The notes: generated by a model not told the origin, from the letters alone. A stretch of DNA of 64,000 nucleotides from a bacterium 210820-DFI.6.37 (GCA_020558355.1 JAJCKG010000009.1:62001-126000), one strand, 5' to 3'. Counted from the stretch's first letter, positions 44,102 through 53,037 are shown. Translations and numbers: made by a program.

Positions 44102-45300
44102 ATATCGATGCCAATATCATTGTTCAAGACTCGCCCAAAGGTAATGGCTTTATCACCGAATTTCGCGCGGATATCATCGATCGTCCGCTCTACCTTTTCC
44201 CCTTTTTCACGGGAGCGGTTTCCTATATCGAATAGAGAAAGCTGTTCTGATTCGCTTTCATCACAAAGATTGATGGCTGTAATTGTCAGCATCCGGATCG
44301 GATCCCGCGTCCGCCAGGACGCCTTGATAATTTCAATAGCCGCATGGGAAATCTCTTCTGAAAGATTGGTAGGCGCGTCCAGTTGTTTTTGCCTGGAAAT
44401 GACTTTAAAATTCGGGTCTTTAATATCGACCTTTATTCCAAAGCCTTTCATCTGGTATTTTCGAAGTCGGCTGGCAACTGTGTCAGAAAGCGCTGTTACA
44501 GCGATTTTGATATCATCGATTCCCTGCAGATTCCGGCGAAATGTAGTTCCATTACCCACCGATTTGATTTTTTCACGTTCCGTATAGAGACAGACAGGAC
44601 TGCTGTCCATGCCGTTGGCGTAGTCTGACAGCATTCCGCCCTGCTTGCCGAGAAGCGCTGTTAAAAGCCCTCTGTCTGAACGGGCAAGATCCCCGATGGT
44701 ATGGATTCCTGACCGGTTTAGCTTATCTGCTGTAGCGCTTCCCACAAAAAACATTTGCCTAACATCCATTGGCCATAAAATTTCTTTATAATTATCTCTG
44801 CTGATAACGGTGGTGCCATCCGGCTTGTTATAGTCGCTGCCCATCTTGGCAAAGATTTTATTGAAAGAAACTCCTACAGAGAGGGTAAGGCCCAGCTCTT
44901 TTTTGATGGTTTCGCGGAGGGTATCCGCAATTTCCTTTCCGCTCCCGAAGAGCTTCAGAGAAGCGGAAACATCCAGCCAAGATTCATCAATACTGAAGGG
45001 CTCTACCATATCGGTAAAGCGTTGGTAGATCTCATTGATCTTTATGCTGTATTCCTTGTACTTGCCATGATGAGGGGAAAGAAGATAAAGGTCAGGGCAC
45101 TTTTTCCTGGCCTGCCAGACGGTTTCGGCGGTTTTGATACCATACTTTTTAGCGGGAGTATTTTTTGCCAATATAATACCATGGCGGTTCTCCGGGTTTC
45201 CGCAGACTGCCACAGGAAGATTTTTTAATTCAGGGTGAGCTAAAAGCTCCACCGAGGCATAAAAGCCATCCATATCACAGTGAAGTATTGTTCTGTCCAT
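44080..45300 (-). CDS. dinB: DNA polymerase IV (Y-family)
   Basis: 406 residues from the ATG at 45300. Translesion polymerase. Catalytic motifs LHCDMDGFYASVE near the N-terminus and FSIDESWLDVS near residue 105 are intact; the thumb and little-finger regions follow to full length. The start was taken at MDRTILHCDMD since the family begins there; an upstream ATG at 45336 lacks support. It is convergent with the CnaB gene, only 30 bases apart. Confidence 0.93.
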   Translation of the reverse strand: MDRTILHCDMDGFYASVELLAHPELKNLPVAVCGNPENRHGIILAKNTPAKKYGIKTAETVWQARKKCPDLYLLSPHHGKYKEYSIKINEIYQRFTDMVEPFSIDESWLDVSASLKLFGSGKEIADTLRETIKKELGLTLSVGVSFNKIFAKMGSDYNKPDGTTVISRDNYKEILWPMDVRQMFFVGSATADKLNRSGIHTIGDLARSDRGLLTALLGKQGGMLSDYANGMDSSPVCLYTEREKIKSVGNGTTFRRNLQGIDDIKIAVTALSDTVASRLRKYQMKGFGIKVDIKDPNFKVISRQKQLDAPTNLSEEISHAAIEIIKASWRTRDPIRMLTITAINLCDESESEQLSLFDIGNRSREKGEKVERTIDDIRAKFGDKAITFGRVLNNDIGIDMEDNRTE

Positions 45301-45377
45301 ATCACCATTATATAAGATTTCCGGCAAAGCTTCCACAGGAAATAAACGAAAAAGATATGTGAATAAACAGGATTGTA

Positions 45378-45386
45378 TGGTATAAT
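45378..45386 (+). promoter_or_regulatory. Extended -10 promoter of the 45.4-kb leader
   Basis: TGGTATAAT with a weak -35 (TGTGAA, 45358-45363). TGGTATAATGTCC is identical to the dnaE promoter and start region. Confidence 0.55.
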
Positions 45387-45394
45387 GTCCTAGA

Positions 45395-45435
45395 CCCGGA
45401 GATTGACATGCGGGAGCATGGAAGAGCCGGGATGA
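45395..45435 (+). ncRNA. Short structured leader element (copy 2 of 2, shared with dnaE leader)
   Basis: CCCGG (45395-45399) pairs with CCGGG (45427-45431); between them are GATTGAC (45401-45407), a perfect hairpin ATGC-GGGA-GCAT (45408-45419) and GGAAGAG. The fixed parts match the dnaE leader element while the inner hairpin differs in sequence but not in position, which looks like covariation. Confidence 0.5.
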
Positions 45436-45570
45436 GACAGATGCCCGGAGCGCTTAGCGAGTGGCAAACGAAGAGAAGCCAGAGGTTAGCGCTTGCGGCG
45501 TAATAAAACGTATTGTTGAACGCGGCGCGACTGCGGGAAGAGCCGATGCCGGTACAGCGGCGAGTGGCAA
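45420..45570 (+). repeat. Imperfect two-copy module in the long 5' leader
   Basis: GGAAGAGCCG at 45420-45429 and 45536-45545, then GATGCC(C)GG, then GCGAGTGGCAA at 45457-45467 and 45560-45570, in the same order. The leader from the promoter to the next gene is about 220 bases, rich in G and C, and has no ORF with a ribosome site of its own. Confidence 0.45.
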
Positions 45571-45605
45571 GGCAGGAGCGAATTAAGAACAGAGAGGGTA
45601 AAGAG

Positions 45606-45773
45606 ATGTTGAAAACACTGAAAAAAATCAATAGTGTGCTGAGAGTTGTATTTATTGGGTTTGTGGTTCTCTATGGAATTGTAAAAATTTTTGATGTGGT
45701 TCCAAAGGAAACTGGAAAAAAGAAAAAAGGGAATATAGAGCATAGTACCAGTGAGTTTGATGAAATCTGGTAA
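45606..45773 (+). CDS. Small membrane protein, 55 aa
   Basis: 55 residues with one hydrophobic segment (about 12-28) between a basic N-terminus and a KKKKG tail. GAGAGGG precedes the ATG. Not recognised as a family. It is the first gene behind the 220-base leader and is followed by a UspA-like and an HdeD-like gene, so a role in an envelope or stress operon is plausible. Confidence 0.6.
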   Translation: MLKTLKKINSVLRVVFIGFVVLYGIVKIFDVVPKETGKKKKGNIEHSTSEFDEIW

Positions 45774-45791
45774 TTTGATAAGGGGAATCTT

Positions 45792-46166
45792 ATGAAAAAT
45801 ATAATGGTGTGTGTAACGCAGCAGAAAACCTGCGACCGGTTGATTCGTCACGGACATGAGCTTCTGGAAGGGCAGGAGGGAGAATTATTTATTATTCATG
45901 TTGCGCCAAAGGACTTTAAATTTATGGGAAGTTCGGAAGAAGGAGAGGCTCTGGATTATTTATACGGAAAAGCCATTGATTATGGCGCGAATCTGACTGT
46001 AGTACGGTCTAATAATATTCTGGACACGCTGGTTGAATTAGTAGAGAAAAATCAGATTACACATGTGGTTTTAGGAAAACCCGGACAGGTAAAGAAGGAA
46101 GCGAATCTTATTAGCAGATTTGGCGAAAAAATCAGCTGTCAGGCGGAACTGATCATTGTTCCGTGA
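45792..46166 (+). CDS. UspA-like universal stress protein
   Basis: 124 residues, one Usp domain: KNIMVCVTQQKTCDRLI at the start, FIIHVAP after the first helix, and VVLGKPGQ in the region where ATP-binding members have G-x2-G-x9-G-S/T. That last motif is only partly kept, so nucleotide binding is uncertain. The Rossmann-like order also matches the Usp domain of KdpD. AGGGGAA precedes the ATG. Confidence 0.75.
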   Translation: MKNIMVCVTQQKTCDRLIRHGHELLEGQEGELFIIHVAPKDFKFMGSSEEGEALDYLYGKAIDYGANLTVVRSNNILDTLVELVEKNQITHVVLGKPGQVKKEANLISRFGEKISCQAELIIVP

Positions 46167-46191
46167 GTAAAGCAGCGAGGAGGACAATAAG

Positions 46192-46770
46192 TTGAGAGTA
46201 CTTACAATTATCAGCGGAGTACTGCTGGTATTGACAGGAGTTTTTTGTTTTGCGAACCCGGGAGAAACGTTTTTATCGCTGGCCTTTATATTGGGGCTGA
46301 TTATGGTAATTAGCAGTATCATACAGGGAATTGCTTACTGGTGGGGACGAAGCGATCAGACGGATAACAACGGATGGATTCTTACAGAAGCGATTATTAC
46401 CTTTATTCTGGGGGTACTGGTATTGAGCGGTCAGATTGCCGCGGATGCGGCGGTTCCCATGGTTTTTGGCCTTTGGGTTATGTTCTCCGGAATTTTGAGA
46501 GTGGTTACTGCGACGATGATCAACCGGTCAAATAAAAAAGCGAACTTTGTATGGACCCTTATTATCGGTTTGCTTTGCGGCGCAGGGGGTCTCTGTGCCT
46601 TTTTGAATCCTGTTATCGCGGGGCTTGCCATAGCTGTACTGCTGGGAATTCTCTTTGTCCTGCAGGGAATCAGCACTCTGGAGCTGGGGATCCATATGCC
46701 TCATGAGAAAAAAGAGAAAAAGCAAAAGAAAAAGAAACATAAAAAAAGAAAAGAGCAAGCGGAAATGTAA
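46192..46770 (+). CDS. HdeD/DUF308-family membrane protein
   Basis: 192 residues from a TTG start behind GAGGAGG. Six hydrophobic segments in three similar pairs, with the repeated pattern GV-L.L.G.....P typical of HdeD/DUF308, and a very Lys-rich C-terminal tail (about 172-190). HdeD is linked to acid resistance in enterics; the function in Clostridia is unclear. Last gene of its operon. Confidence 0.8.
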   Translation: MRVLTIISGVLLVLTGVFCFANPGETFLSLAFILGLIMVISSIIQGIAYWWGRSDQTDNNGWILTEAIITFILGVLVLSGQIAADAAVPMVFGLWVMFSGILRVVTATMINRSNKKANFVWTLIIGLLCGAGGLCAFLNPVIAGLAIAVLLGILFVLQGISTLELGIHMPHEKKEKKQKKKKHKKRKEQAEM

Positions 46771-46774
46771 ATAT

Positions 46775-46826
46775 AAAAATCCTGCGCATACCGGACCGGG
46801 AGGTCTGGTTCACACAGGATTTTTTA
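46775..46826. terminator. Bidirectional intrinsic terminator
   Basis: AAAAATCCTG pairs with CAGGATTTTTT, with an inner CCGGACC/GGTCTGG helix. It serves the HdeD operon and the convergent phosphatase gene. Confidence 0.8.
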
Positions 46827-46847
46827 ATTGAAATTTTTTGCGTAAAA

Positions 46848-47696
46848 TCAGCTGGCCGGATGGATTGTAATATAAGTCAATTCCGGTACAGCGCCCAGTC
46901 TTGCTGGTATCTTTGTAGTGCCCAGACCGGAGTTTACATACAGGATCGTCTTGTTTTGGTTATCCAGCTGATATTCTCCTTTTACATATTTTTCACCATA
47001 AGAAGGAAGAAACTTTTCGGTGTAAAACGGAACCCGGATCTGCCCGCCGTGCGTATGGCCCGCCAGCATATAATCTGTATTAGAATCCGCGAGTTTATCC
47101 GCGATATCAGGCTCATGACACAGCACAAGATTGTACATCGTTTCGTCTGCCCGGTTTGCGGCGGCAGGATCCCCGTAACCAATCAGAAGATCATCGATAC
47201 CGATGAGGCGGAGATTTTTTTCCTGAAAGGTAACTGTTTCATTTACTAAAACCTGAAAGCCTCCGGCGTTCATAATGTCCTCATATTTATATTGCGCGCC
47301 GCCGCCATAATCATGGTTTCCGAAAACCGCGTATTTACCGATATTCGCTTTCATTTGAGCCAGCTTTTCGGAAATCTGAGCCGTGTCTTCGGGATATTCC
47401 TGCAGATTATCGATGAGATCCCCCGCAAAGAGCAGAATATCCGGAGGGTTTTCATTGACGGTATCGACTACTTTTTGAAACTGCTCCGTATCATACTGAA
47501 AACCAAAATGTGTATCCGCGAAAACCGCGACAGTGACAGATTCCTTCATGGAATAGCTGACATCTTCTATTTCCGTTACCGTAAGGCGGGAAGGCTCTAT
47601 GAAATGAGCGTAGCCTACCGTGAGAGCCCCTAAAAGTATAATAATAAAAAGAATGGAAAAGATCCATTTAAAAAGCTTTCCAATTGCTCTTAGCAT
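46848..47696 (-). CDS. Membrane-anchored metallophosphoesterase (YkuE/YaeI-like)
   Basis: 282 residues from the ATG at 47696. An N-terminal membrane helix (about 11-30) anchors a calcineurin-type phosphoesterase domain: FADTHFG, AGDLID, GNHDYG, LCHEPD, and AGHTHGGQ carry the metal ligands. Family members include UDP-2,3-diacylglucosamine-type and lipid phosphohydrolases, and YkuE of Bacillus is wall-associated. I preferred 47696 because AAAAGGGG precedes it; the ATG at 47735 lacks a ribosome site. Confidence 0.87.
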   Translation of the reverse strand: MLRAIGKLFKWIFSILFIIILLGALTVGYAHFIEPSRLTVTEIEDVSYSMKESVTVAVFADTHFGFQYDTEQFQKVVDTVNENPPDILLFAGDLIDNLQEYPEDTAQISEKLAQMKANIGKYAVFGNHDYGGGAQYKYEDIMNAGGFQVLVNETVTFQEKNLRLIGIDDLLIGYGDPAAANRADETMYNLVLCHEPDIADKLADSNTDYMLAGHTHGGQIRVPFYTEKFLPSYGEKYVKGEYQLDNQNKTILYVNSGLGTTKIPARLGAVPELTYITIHPAS

Positions 47697-47778
47697 TTTG
47701 TAAAACCCCTTTTCTGTTCTAACTAAAGCCGCCATATCATAATACCACTTATTTGTGTTTGTTTCAATCTGGCTCCGG

Positions 47779-47807
47779 TGGCAAAAATTAAAATCATGTG
47801 ATATAAT
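47779..47807 (+). promoter_or_regulatory. Possible promoter of the flavoprotein pair
   Basis: TATAAT at 47802-47807 with a poor -35 (TGGCAA, 47779-47784) at 17 bases. Confidence 0.4.
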
Positions 47808-47841
47808 TCCTTAAGAATTTCTGAATAATGAAGGAGGAGCT

Positions 47842-49026
47842 ATGCTGGATATCTGTATTATCGGAGGCGGGGCGTCCGGTCTTGCGGCAGCGATTTCCGC
47901 AGCGGAGACACAGCCGAAAGCGCGGATCATAATACTGGAAAAAAAGGCCGAGGCGGGGAAAAAGCTGGCGGCTACCGGAAATGGAAAGTGCAATCTGACC
48001 AATCTGCAATGCCCGAAATCCGGTGAAATTCTGGAATTTTTCAGGAGCCTGGGTGTTTTTACAAGAATAGATGGGGAAGGACGGGTTTATCCTTATTCCG
48101 CGCAGGCAAAGGATGTCGTTCGCGCGTTGGTTTTGCGCGCGGAAAAATCAGGGGTTCAGATACAGAAGGAATGTCCGGCGGAAGGTGTAAAGCTCACTTC
48201 GGACGGATTTCAGATCGTTTATAAGGGAGGAAGCCTGACTGCCAGAAAACTGCTGCTTGCGGCAGGAGGTAAGGCAGGCCCGCAATTTGGAACCAGCGGC
48301 GACGGATATACTTTTGCCAAAGCCTTGGGCCATACAGTCACAAGGCTGGCGCCGGTGCTGACAGGCATGGAAGTAAAGGCGGATTTTCAGGGGCTCAAAG
48401 GAATCCGGACAGACGCTGCGGCCGCGCTGATGAAGGATGAAAGAAAGATTGGCGCGGAAACCGGGCAGGTGCAATTCAATGAAGACGGACTATCTGGCAT
48501 CTGTATTATGAATCTGAGCAGATTGGTAAAGCTGGAAGCGGGAGAGTCTTTTGCGGAAGGAATCGGAAGATACAAAATATGTCTCGATTTTCTTCCCGAG
48601 CTGAATGATAAGCAGGTCATGTCGCTGTTAAAGGAACGCTGCGGACTGCGCCAGTTTGAAGCGAAAGATTTGCTGCTGTCGATTCTTCCGTCTGGTCTTG
48701 GTACAGCGCTGCTGAAAGCTGCCGGGATCCGCCCGGAGGAAAAAGGAACTGATGTTTCAGAAAATAAATTATGTAAACTTTCGGGGCTGCTGAAAGGATG
48801 GCAGCTTCCGCTAAAGGGGATAAAAGGCTGGAAAGCTGCCCAGTGTACGGCAGGCGGCGTGGCCTTAGAGGAAATTAATCTGGCTCATATGGAATCCCGA
48901 CTTGTTCCGGGCCTTTATTTTTCCGGGGAAATAATCGATTTTGACGGTCCGTGCGGAGGCTTTAATCTCCAGAACGCGTGGGAGACCGGAATAAAAGCAG
49001 GAAGGGCAATGGCAGATGCGTTATAG
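47842..49026 (+). CDS. HI0933/BaiN-like FAD-dependent oxidoreductase
   Basis: 394 residues. Dinucleotide-binding ICIIGGGASGLAAAI at the N-terminus, KKLAATGNGKCNLTN, TGGKAGPQFGTSGDGY-type motif (AAGGKAGPQFGTSGDGY), and a C-terminal GEIIDFDGPCGGFNLQNAW are the family's landmarks. The family includes the bile-acid reductase BaiN, though most members are uncharacterised. GGAGGAG precedes the ATG. It overlaps the next flavoprotein gene by 11 bases, so the two probably act together. Confidence 0.88.
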   Translation: MLDICIIGGGASGLAAAISAAETQPKARIIILEKKAEAGKKLAATGNGKCNLTNLQCPKSGEILEFFRSLGVFTRIDGEGRVYPYSAQAKDVVRALVLRAEKSGVQIQKECPAEGVKLTSDGFQIVYKGGSLTARKLLLAAGGKAGPQFGTSGDGYTFAKALGHTVTRLAPVLTGMEVKADFQGLKGIRTDAAAALMKDERKIGAETGQVQFNEDGLSGICIMNLSRLVKLEAGESFAEGIGRYKICLDFLPELNDKQVMSLLKERCGLRQFEAKDLLLSILPSGLGTALLKAAGIRPEEKGTDVSENKLCKLSGLLKGWQLPLKGIKGWKAAQCTAGGVALEEINLAHMESRLVPGLYFSGEIIDFDGPCGGFNLQNAWETGIKAGRAMADAL

Positions 49027-50518
49027 AATCCATCAGATAAAATTAAAGCCGGGAGAAGATAAAGAGCTTATCCCGGGGAAAATAAAAAAGAAAATCGGGG
49101 CGAGGGTAGAAGATCCTGTCATACGCAGAGAATCCATCGACGCCAGAGATAAGAAAGATATCCGTCTTGTATATACGGTGGATTTTACATGCGATAAAAA
49201 ATTAAAGCTGGATAAAGCCCCGGATCTGAATTACCAGTATCCGGAACCGGGAAAGGACCCAATGAAATGCCGTCCGGTTATTGCCGGCTTTGGACCATGT
49301 GGAATTTTTGCGGCGCTTATTTTGGCCGAAATGGGGTATCGGCCGCTGGTACTGGAGCGGGGCCGGGCGATGGAACAGAGAGTACAGGATGTAGAGACCT
49401 TTTGGAAAACAGGAGAGCTGGATGAAAGCTCTAATGTTCAGTTTGGAGAAGGCGGAGCGGGGACGTTTTCTGATGGAAAGCTGACCACAGGCATTAAGGA
49501 CCCCCGCGTATTTAAAGTGCTAGAAACCTTTGTTGACGCGGGCGCTGACCCGGCCATTCTTTATAAGCACAAGCCTCATATCGGAACCGATGTGCTGAGA
49601 GGAGTGGTTGTAAATTTGCGAAACCGGATCATTGAAAAGGGCGGGGAGATTTGTTTTGAAAGTAAAGTCACCGATCTGATTCTGAAGGACAAAAGACTGC
49701 GGGCGATAAAGGTCAATGATGAAGAAATCATAGAAGCGGAGTGCCTGATTCTGGCCCTGGGACACAGCGCGCGGGATACTTTTCAGATGCTGAAGAAAAG
49801 AGCTGTCCCAATGGAGCAAAAGCCTTTTTCCATCGGAGTGCGGATACAGCATCCTCAGGAATGGATCGACCGGGCTCAATACGGCGATCCGGAGCTGGCA
49901 AAGATATTAGGACCCGCCGATTATAAATTAAGTCATCATTGTGAAAACGGAAGAGGGGTTTATACCTTTTGTATGTGTCCGGGAGGAGAAGTAATCATGG
50001 CCGCTTCCAGCAGAGAGCATACGGTTACGAATGGCATGAGCTACAGCGCGAGAGACGGCGCATTTGCCAATAGCGGGCTGCTTGTAGATGTGCGGATTTC
50101 CGATTTCCCATCAGAAGATGTTCTGGCCGGAGTAGAATTTCAGGAAAAGTACGAAAAACTGGCTTTTCAGCAGGGAAACCCGCCGCGGACCGAATGGGAA
50201 AACTTTGGAAAGCCAGGTGATCCTGTAGCGGCGTCGCTTCCGGTCTTTGCTGCAGAAGCAATGAAAGAGGCTATGCCTTATTTTGGAAAAAAGCTTTGCG
50301 GATTCGATGATCCCAAAGCCCTGCTTACAGCTGTGGAAAGCCGCAGCTCATCTCCCGTAAGGATTCTGAGGGGGAAGGGTATGGAAGCGGCTATAAAGGG
50401 AATCTATCCGGCAGGCGAAGGCGCGGGCTACGCTGGCGGGATCATGTCTGCCGCGGTAGATGGAATTAAGGCCGCGGAAGCTATTATACAAAGTGGAACT
50501 TACAATCCTTCCTTTTAG
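49016..50518 (+). CDS. FAD-dependent dehydrogenase (COG2509 type)
   Basis: 500 residues. An N-terminal 80-residue basic domain precedes the FAD domain, whose opening is VIAGFGPCGIFAALILAEMG, followed by VQFGEGGAGTFSDGKLTTG and LALGHSARDTFQML. C-terminal PAGEGAGYAGGIMSAAVDGI closes the FAD site. Members of this family are uncharacterised. It is often adjacent to the HI0933-like gene in Clostridia, as here. Confidence 0.87.
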   Translation: MRYRIHQIKLKPGEDKELIPGKIKKKIGARVEDPVIRRESIDARDKKDIRLVYTVDFTCDKKLKLDKAPDLNYQYPEPGKDPMKCRPVIAGFGPCGIFAALILAEMGYRPLVLERGRAMEQRVQDVETFWKTGELDESSNVQFGEGGAGTFSDGKLTTGIKDPRVFKVLETFVDAGADPAILYKHKPHIGTDVLRGVVVNLRNRIIEKGGEICFESKVTDLILKDKRLRAIKVNDEEIIEAECLILALGHSARDTFQMLKKRAVPMEQKPFSIGVRIQHPQEWIDRAQYGDPELAKILGPADYKLSHHCENGRGVYTFCMCPGGEVIMAASSREHTVTNGMSYSARDGAFANSGLLVDVRISDFPSEDVLAGVEFQEKYEKLAFQQGNPPRTEWENFGKPGDPVAASLPVFAAEAMKEAMPYFGKKLCGFDDPKALLTAVESRSSSPVRILRGKGMEAAIKGIYPAGEGAGYAGGIMSAAVDGIKAAEAIIQSGTYNPSF

Positions 50519-50521
50519 TCA

Positions 50522-50575
50522 TAAAAAATTCCTCTAAAGTAGTTTTGAATATGAATGGAGCTACTTTAGAGGAAT
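50522..50575 (-). terminator. Terminator of the OFA-type transporter gene
   Basis: A perfect 15-bp inverted repeat: ATTCCTCTAAAGTAG (50528-50542) and CTACTTTAGAGGAAT (50561-50575) with an 18-base loop. On the minus strand it is followed by a T6 run. It may also stop transcripts from the flavoprotein genes, though the plus side has no T-run. Confidence 0.75.
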
Positions 50576-50612
50576 CCTATGAAAAAGACTATTTCTTTAA
50601 ATTTTTTAGCTA

Positions 50613-51875
50613 TCAGCCTTTAAAGTGATATTTTTCAGAAGTTACAACGCCTCTTATGATAGCCGCCGCAAGCATCATGACTGTACAAATCAGAAACGGA
50701 ACAGTATAGCTTCCGGTAAGATCTAATAGTTTTCCCACCATGGTAGAGCCAAAGGCTCCTCCAATACCGATGAAAATATTGATATAGCCAATATATCCTG
50801 TTATTTCACGGTCTCCAAACATGAAGTTAGCGATAATTGGAGGAACAATATTGACTGCGGTACACCCTAAACCATATCCAACAATAAGAACGACAATAAG
50901 CCACGACGCCTGAGGAATAAAAATTTGAACTCCATAAGCGACAGCAAAAATCAGGCAGCTTCCGGCCGCGGCGATCCGCAGCTTATAGCGGTCACAAAAC
51001 GCGCCGACCAGAATTCCTCCGATAACAAGGGCTCCGACCATTGCCGACATTACATTTGCAGCAAATACAGGGCTATATCCGGTCATAATCAGGAATGTCT
51101 GGGTATGGGTAAGCATAGCGGCAGATCCTAATACTATGAGAGCGCCGGAAATGAAGAATAACCAGGTAGAAGGTCTTTTTATTCCATCTTTAAACGCTAT
51201 TCCAGAACGCTTTGCGGAATCCTCGGCAGCTGGAATATTCTCTGTTTCACCCATTTGTTTGAGACCCTTTTGGGCAGGAGACCATACTGCGAAAAGAAGA
51301 ATCATAGGGACGCAGATAACAATTAGCCCAAGACAGATAAAAAGATACGCAGTTCTCCACCCGGAAGCGGCTACAATATAATTAACCAGCGGAATCAGCC
51401 CCATGCAGACAACCGATGTACCGCTGAAGACCAGAGCCATTGCCAGACCTCTGCATTTCGGCCCAAACCAGTTGTTTACAAGAACGGATGACGGCGTCGC
51501 GGTCAATCCGCCAAAGCAGATTCCCATAGGAATCGCAAATAAATAGAAGTGCCATAATTCTGTTGCCCTTGAAAACCCAAAGAAACCCACAGCGCCTAAA
51601 AGCGCGCACACTGTCATGATGGGCTTTATGGTTTTCACGTTATAGAACTTACTGAAAATTGTTAAGTATAGAATCGAGGTAAGGGACATAATGGTAGTCC
51701 AGATAACAAAGTCCCCGATTTGAATGCCCAGATCCTCCGTAACAGGAAGAACAAAGACACCGACGATGGAGACAGCGCAGGAATAGCCAAACGCCATCAG
51801 GAGAAGACACATAATAATAATAAACCAGCCAAAATATATCTTTCCATTTTCACCTTTTAATTTGATTTTTCCCAT
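50613..51875 (-). CDS. MFS transporter, OFA (oxalate/formate antiporter) type
   Basis: 420 residues with twelve hydrophobic segments. FGWFIIIMCLLLMAFGYSC at the start, GICFGGLTATPSSVLVNNWFGPKCRGLAMAL mid-protein and GWRTAYLFICLG match the OFA subgroup of major facilitator transporters, which move organic anions. GGAGAAATTG precedes the start. Downstream of a LuxR-type gene on the same strand and sharing a 14-bp motif with the amidohydrolase promoter at 53.0 kb. The substrate may be the amidohydrolase's substrate or product; that is inference. Confidence 0.85.
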   Translation of the reverse strand: MGKIKLKGENGKIYFGWFIIIMCLLLMAFGYSCAVSIVGVFVLPVTEDLGIQIGDFVIWTTIMSLTSILYLTIFSKFYNVKTIKPIMTVCALLGAVGFFGFSRATELWHFYLFAIPMGICFGGLTATPSSVLVNNWFGPKCRGLAMALVFSGTSVVCMGLIPLVNYIVAASGWRTAYLFICLGLIVICVPMILLFAVWSPAQKGLKQMGETENIPAAEDSAKRSGIAFKDGIKRPSTWLFFISGALIVLGSAAMLTHTQTFLIMTGYSPVFAANVMSAMVGALVIGGILVGAFCDRYKLRIAAAGSCLIFAVAYGVQIFIPQASWLIVVLIVGYGLGCTAVNIVPPIIANFMFGDREITGYIGYINIFIGIGGAFGSTMVGKLLDLTGSYTVPFLICTVMMLAAAIIRGVVTSEKYHFKG

Positions 51876-51918
51876 ATCAATTTCTCCTTTTCTAAAGAAC
51901 CAATAATAAAAATAATAC

Positions 51919-51932
51919 CGAAAATGATCACA
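51919..51932. promoter_or_regulatory. Shared 14-bp motif, copy 1 (transporter promoter)
   Basis: CGAAAATGATCACA, with a palindromic TGATCA core, just downstream of a TATAAT box (minus strand, about 51938-51943) and 44 bases before the transporter start. An identical copy lies at 52988-53001. Likely operator. Confidence 0.55.
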
Positions 51933-52036
51933 TAATAATTATAGAATATTCAGTAAATAATAAACATTCTACAATATGCGTAAATTTTCGACAGAATTCT
52001 ATTAGAAAGTAGTAGAAAAATAGAATAGATACTCCT

Positions 52037-52810
52037 TTAGAGGTATTCCGCATTTGATATTTTATATAGCTGAGATCGACATCCAATCCCAAGTTTTTTG
52101 TAGGCGTTGGTGATGTGTTTTTTCAGGGTCGTCTGAGCGATACAGAGTTCATCACAGATTTCCGCGGTCGTGTCTCCTCTGTAGAGGTGAGCGATGACCT
52201 CTTTCTCGCGGTCAGTAAGTCCCTTTTCGGTACATAGAAGGGAAAGGGATTTGTTCTGAGATTTTCGGGGAGCCCCAAAACCGCAAAGCCCCATTTCCTG
52301 GGCAAGCCGAAGGGCCATATGATCTTTGAGCAGCTCCAGTTTGAAAATATCGGAATCGGAAAAATCGCCATCCTCTCTGGCCCTGTAGAATACAATAGAT
52401 CCAAGAAATTCCTGCTGGAATACAAGGCCCAAGAGAAGTGCGTAATGGATATTCAGCGGTTTGTAAGCCAGTCGATAGTAAAGAGAAGCTTCTCTGTCTT
52501 CCGGAGAAAAAAGATCGGTTTCCCTGTAAACATAGCTGGAAAGCGAAGTGGTGACTGTTTTTAAATAATCCAGGCTTTCGAACTGCTGTATGTATTGACG
52601 CAGCTGTTCTTGTGTGAAATTAACGCCGATAGGATCACAAAGCCCTCTGGGCCTTGTTTTATCGGCCAGATAAAAGCTGGCGCAGCGATAATCTATGGAC
52701 AGCTTGATAGAATTGAGAAACCCAAGTCTCATTTTATCAAAATCCTCAGTGGCGTGGATCTTATAGGCAATGCTGTTGATAAACAGCCAGTCGCTTTCTG
52801 ATAAATGCAT
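52037..52810 (-). CDS. LuxR-family transcription regulator
   Basis: 257 residues. The C-terminal 60 residues are a LuxR/GerE helix-turn-helix (LTDREKEVIAHLYRGDTTAE, then CIAQTTLKKHITNAYKKLGI). The N-terminal 190 residues look like a GAF-type sensory domain and have no receiver Asp pattern, so it likely senses a small ligand rather than phosphorylation. It lies between the transporter gene and the amidohydrolase gene, and is the obvious candidate regulator of both. AAAGGA precedes the ATG. Confidence 0.85.
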   Translation of the reverse strand: MHLSESDWLFINSIAYKIHATEDFDKMRLGFLNSIKLSIDYRCASFYLADKTRPRGLCDPIGVNFTQEQLRQYIQQFESLDYLKTVTTSLSSYVYRETDLFSPEDREASLYYRLAYKPLNIHYALLLGLVFQQEFLGSIVFYRAREDGDFSDSDIFKLELLKDHMALRLAQEMGLCGFGAPRKSQNKSLSLLCTEKGLTDREKEVIAHLYRGDTTAEICDELCIAQTTLKKHITNAYKKLGIGCRSQLYKISNAEYL

Positions 52811-52987
52811 AAAAAATCCTTTCTCTGTTGACGGAAAAACAATAAATCTTTATTTTTTAGATTATAAAGGATGAAAACGAAAAAGAAAACCTGAAATTTT
52901 CATAATCTTAAGAGATTACTTCTAGAAGAGTAGCAAAATCATACTAACGGATACTATTTAAAAAAGAACAGAATGTTATGATAAAAA

Positions 52988-53001
52988 CGAAAATGATCAC
53001 A
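52988..53001. promoter_or_regulatory. Shared 14-bp motif, copy 2 (amidohydrolase promoter)
   Basis: CGAAAATGATCACA, seven bases after a TATGAT box (52976-52981) and 37 bases before the amidohydrolase ATG. The rest of the 227-base divergent gap (52811-53037) is AT-rich with no other recognisable element. Confidence 0.55.
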
Positions 53002-53037
53002 GAGCTATAGCCAGAGAAACCTTGAAATGGAGGAAAT

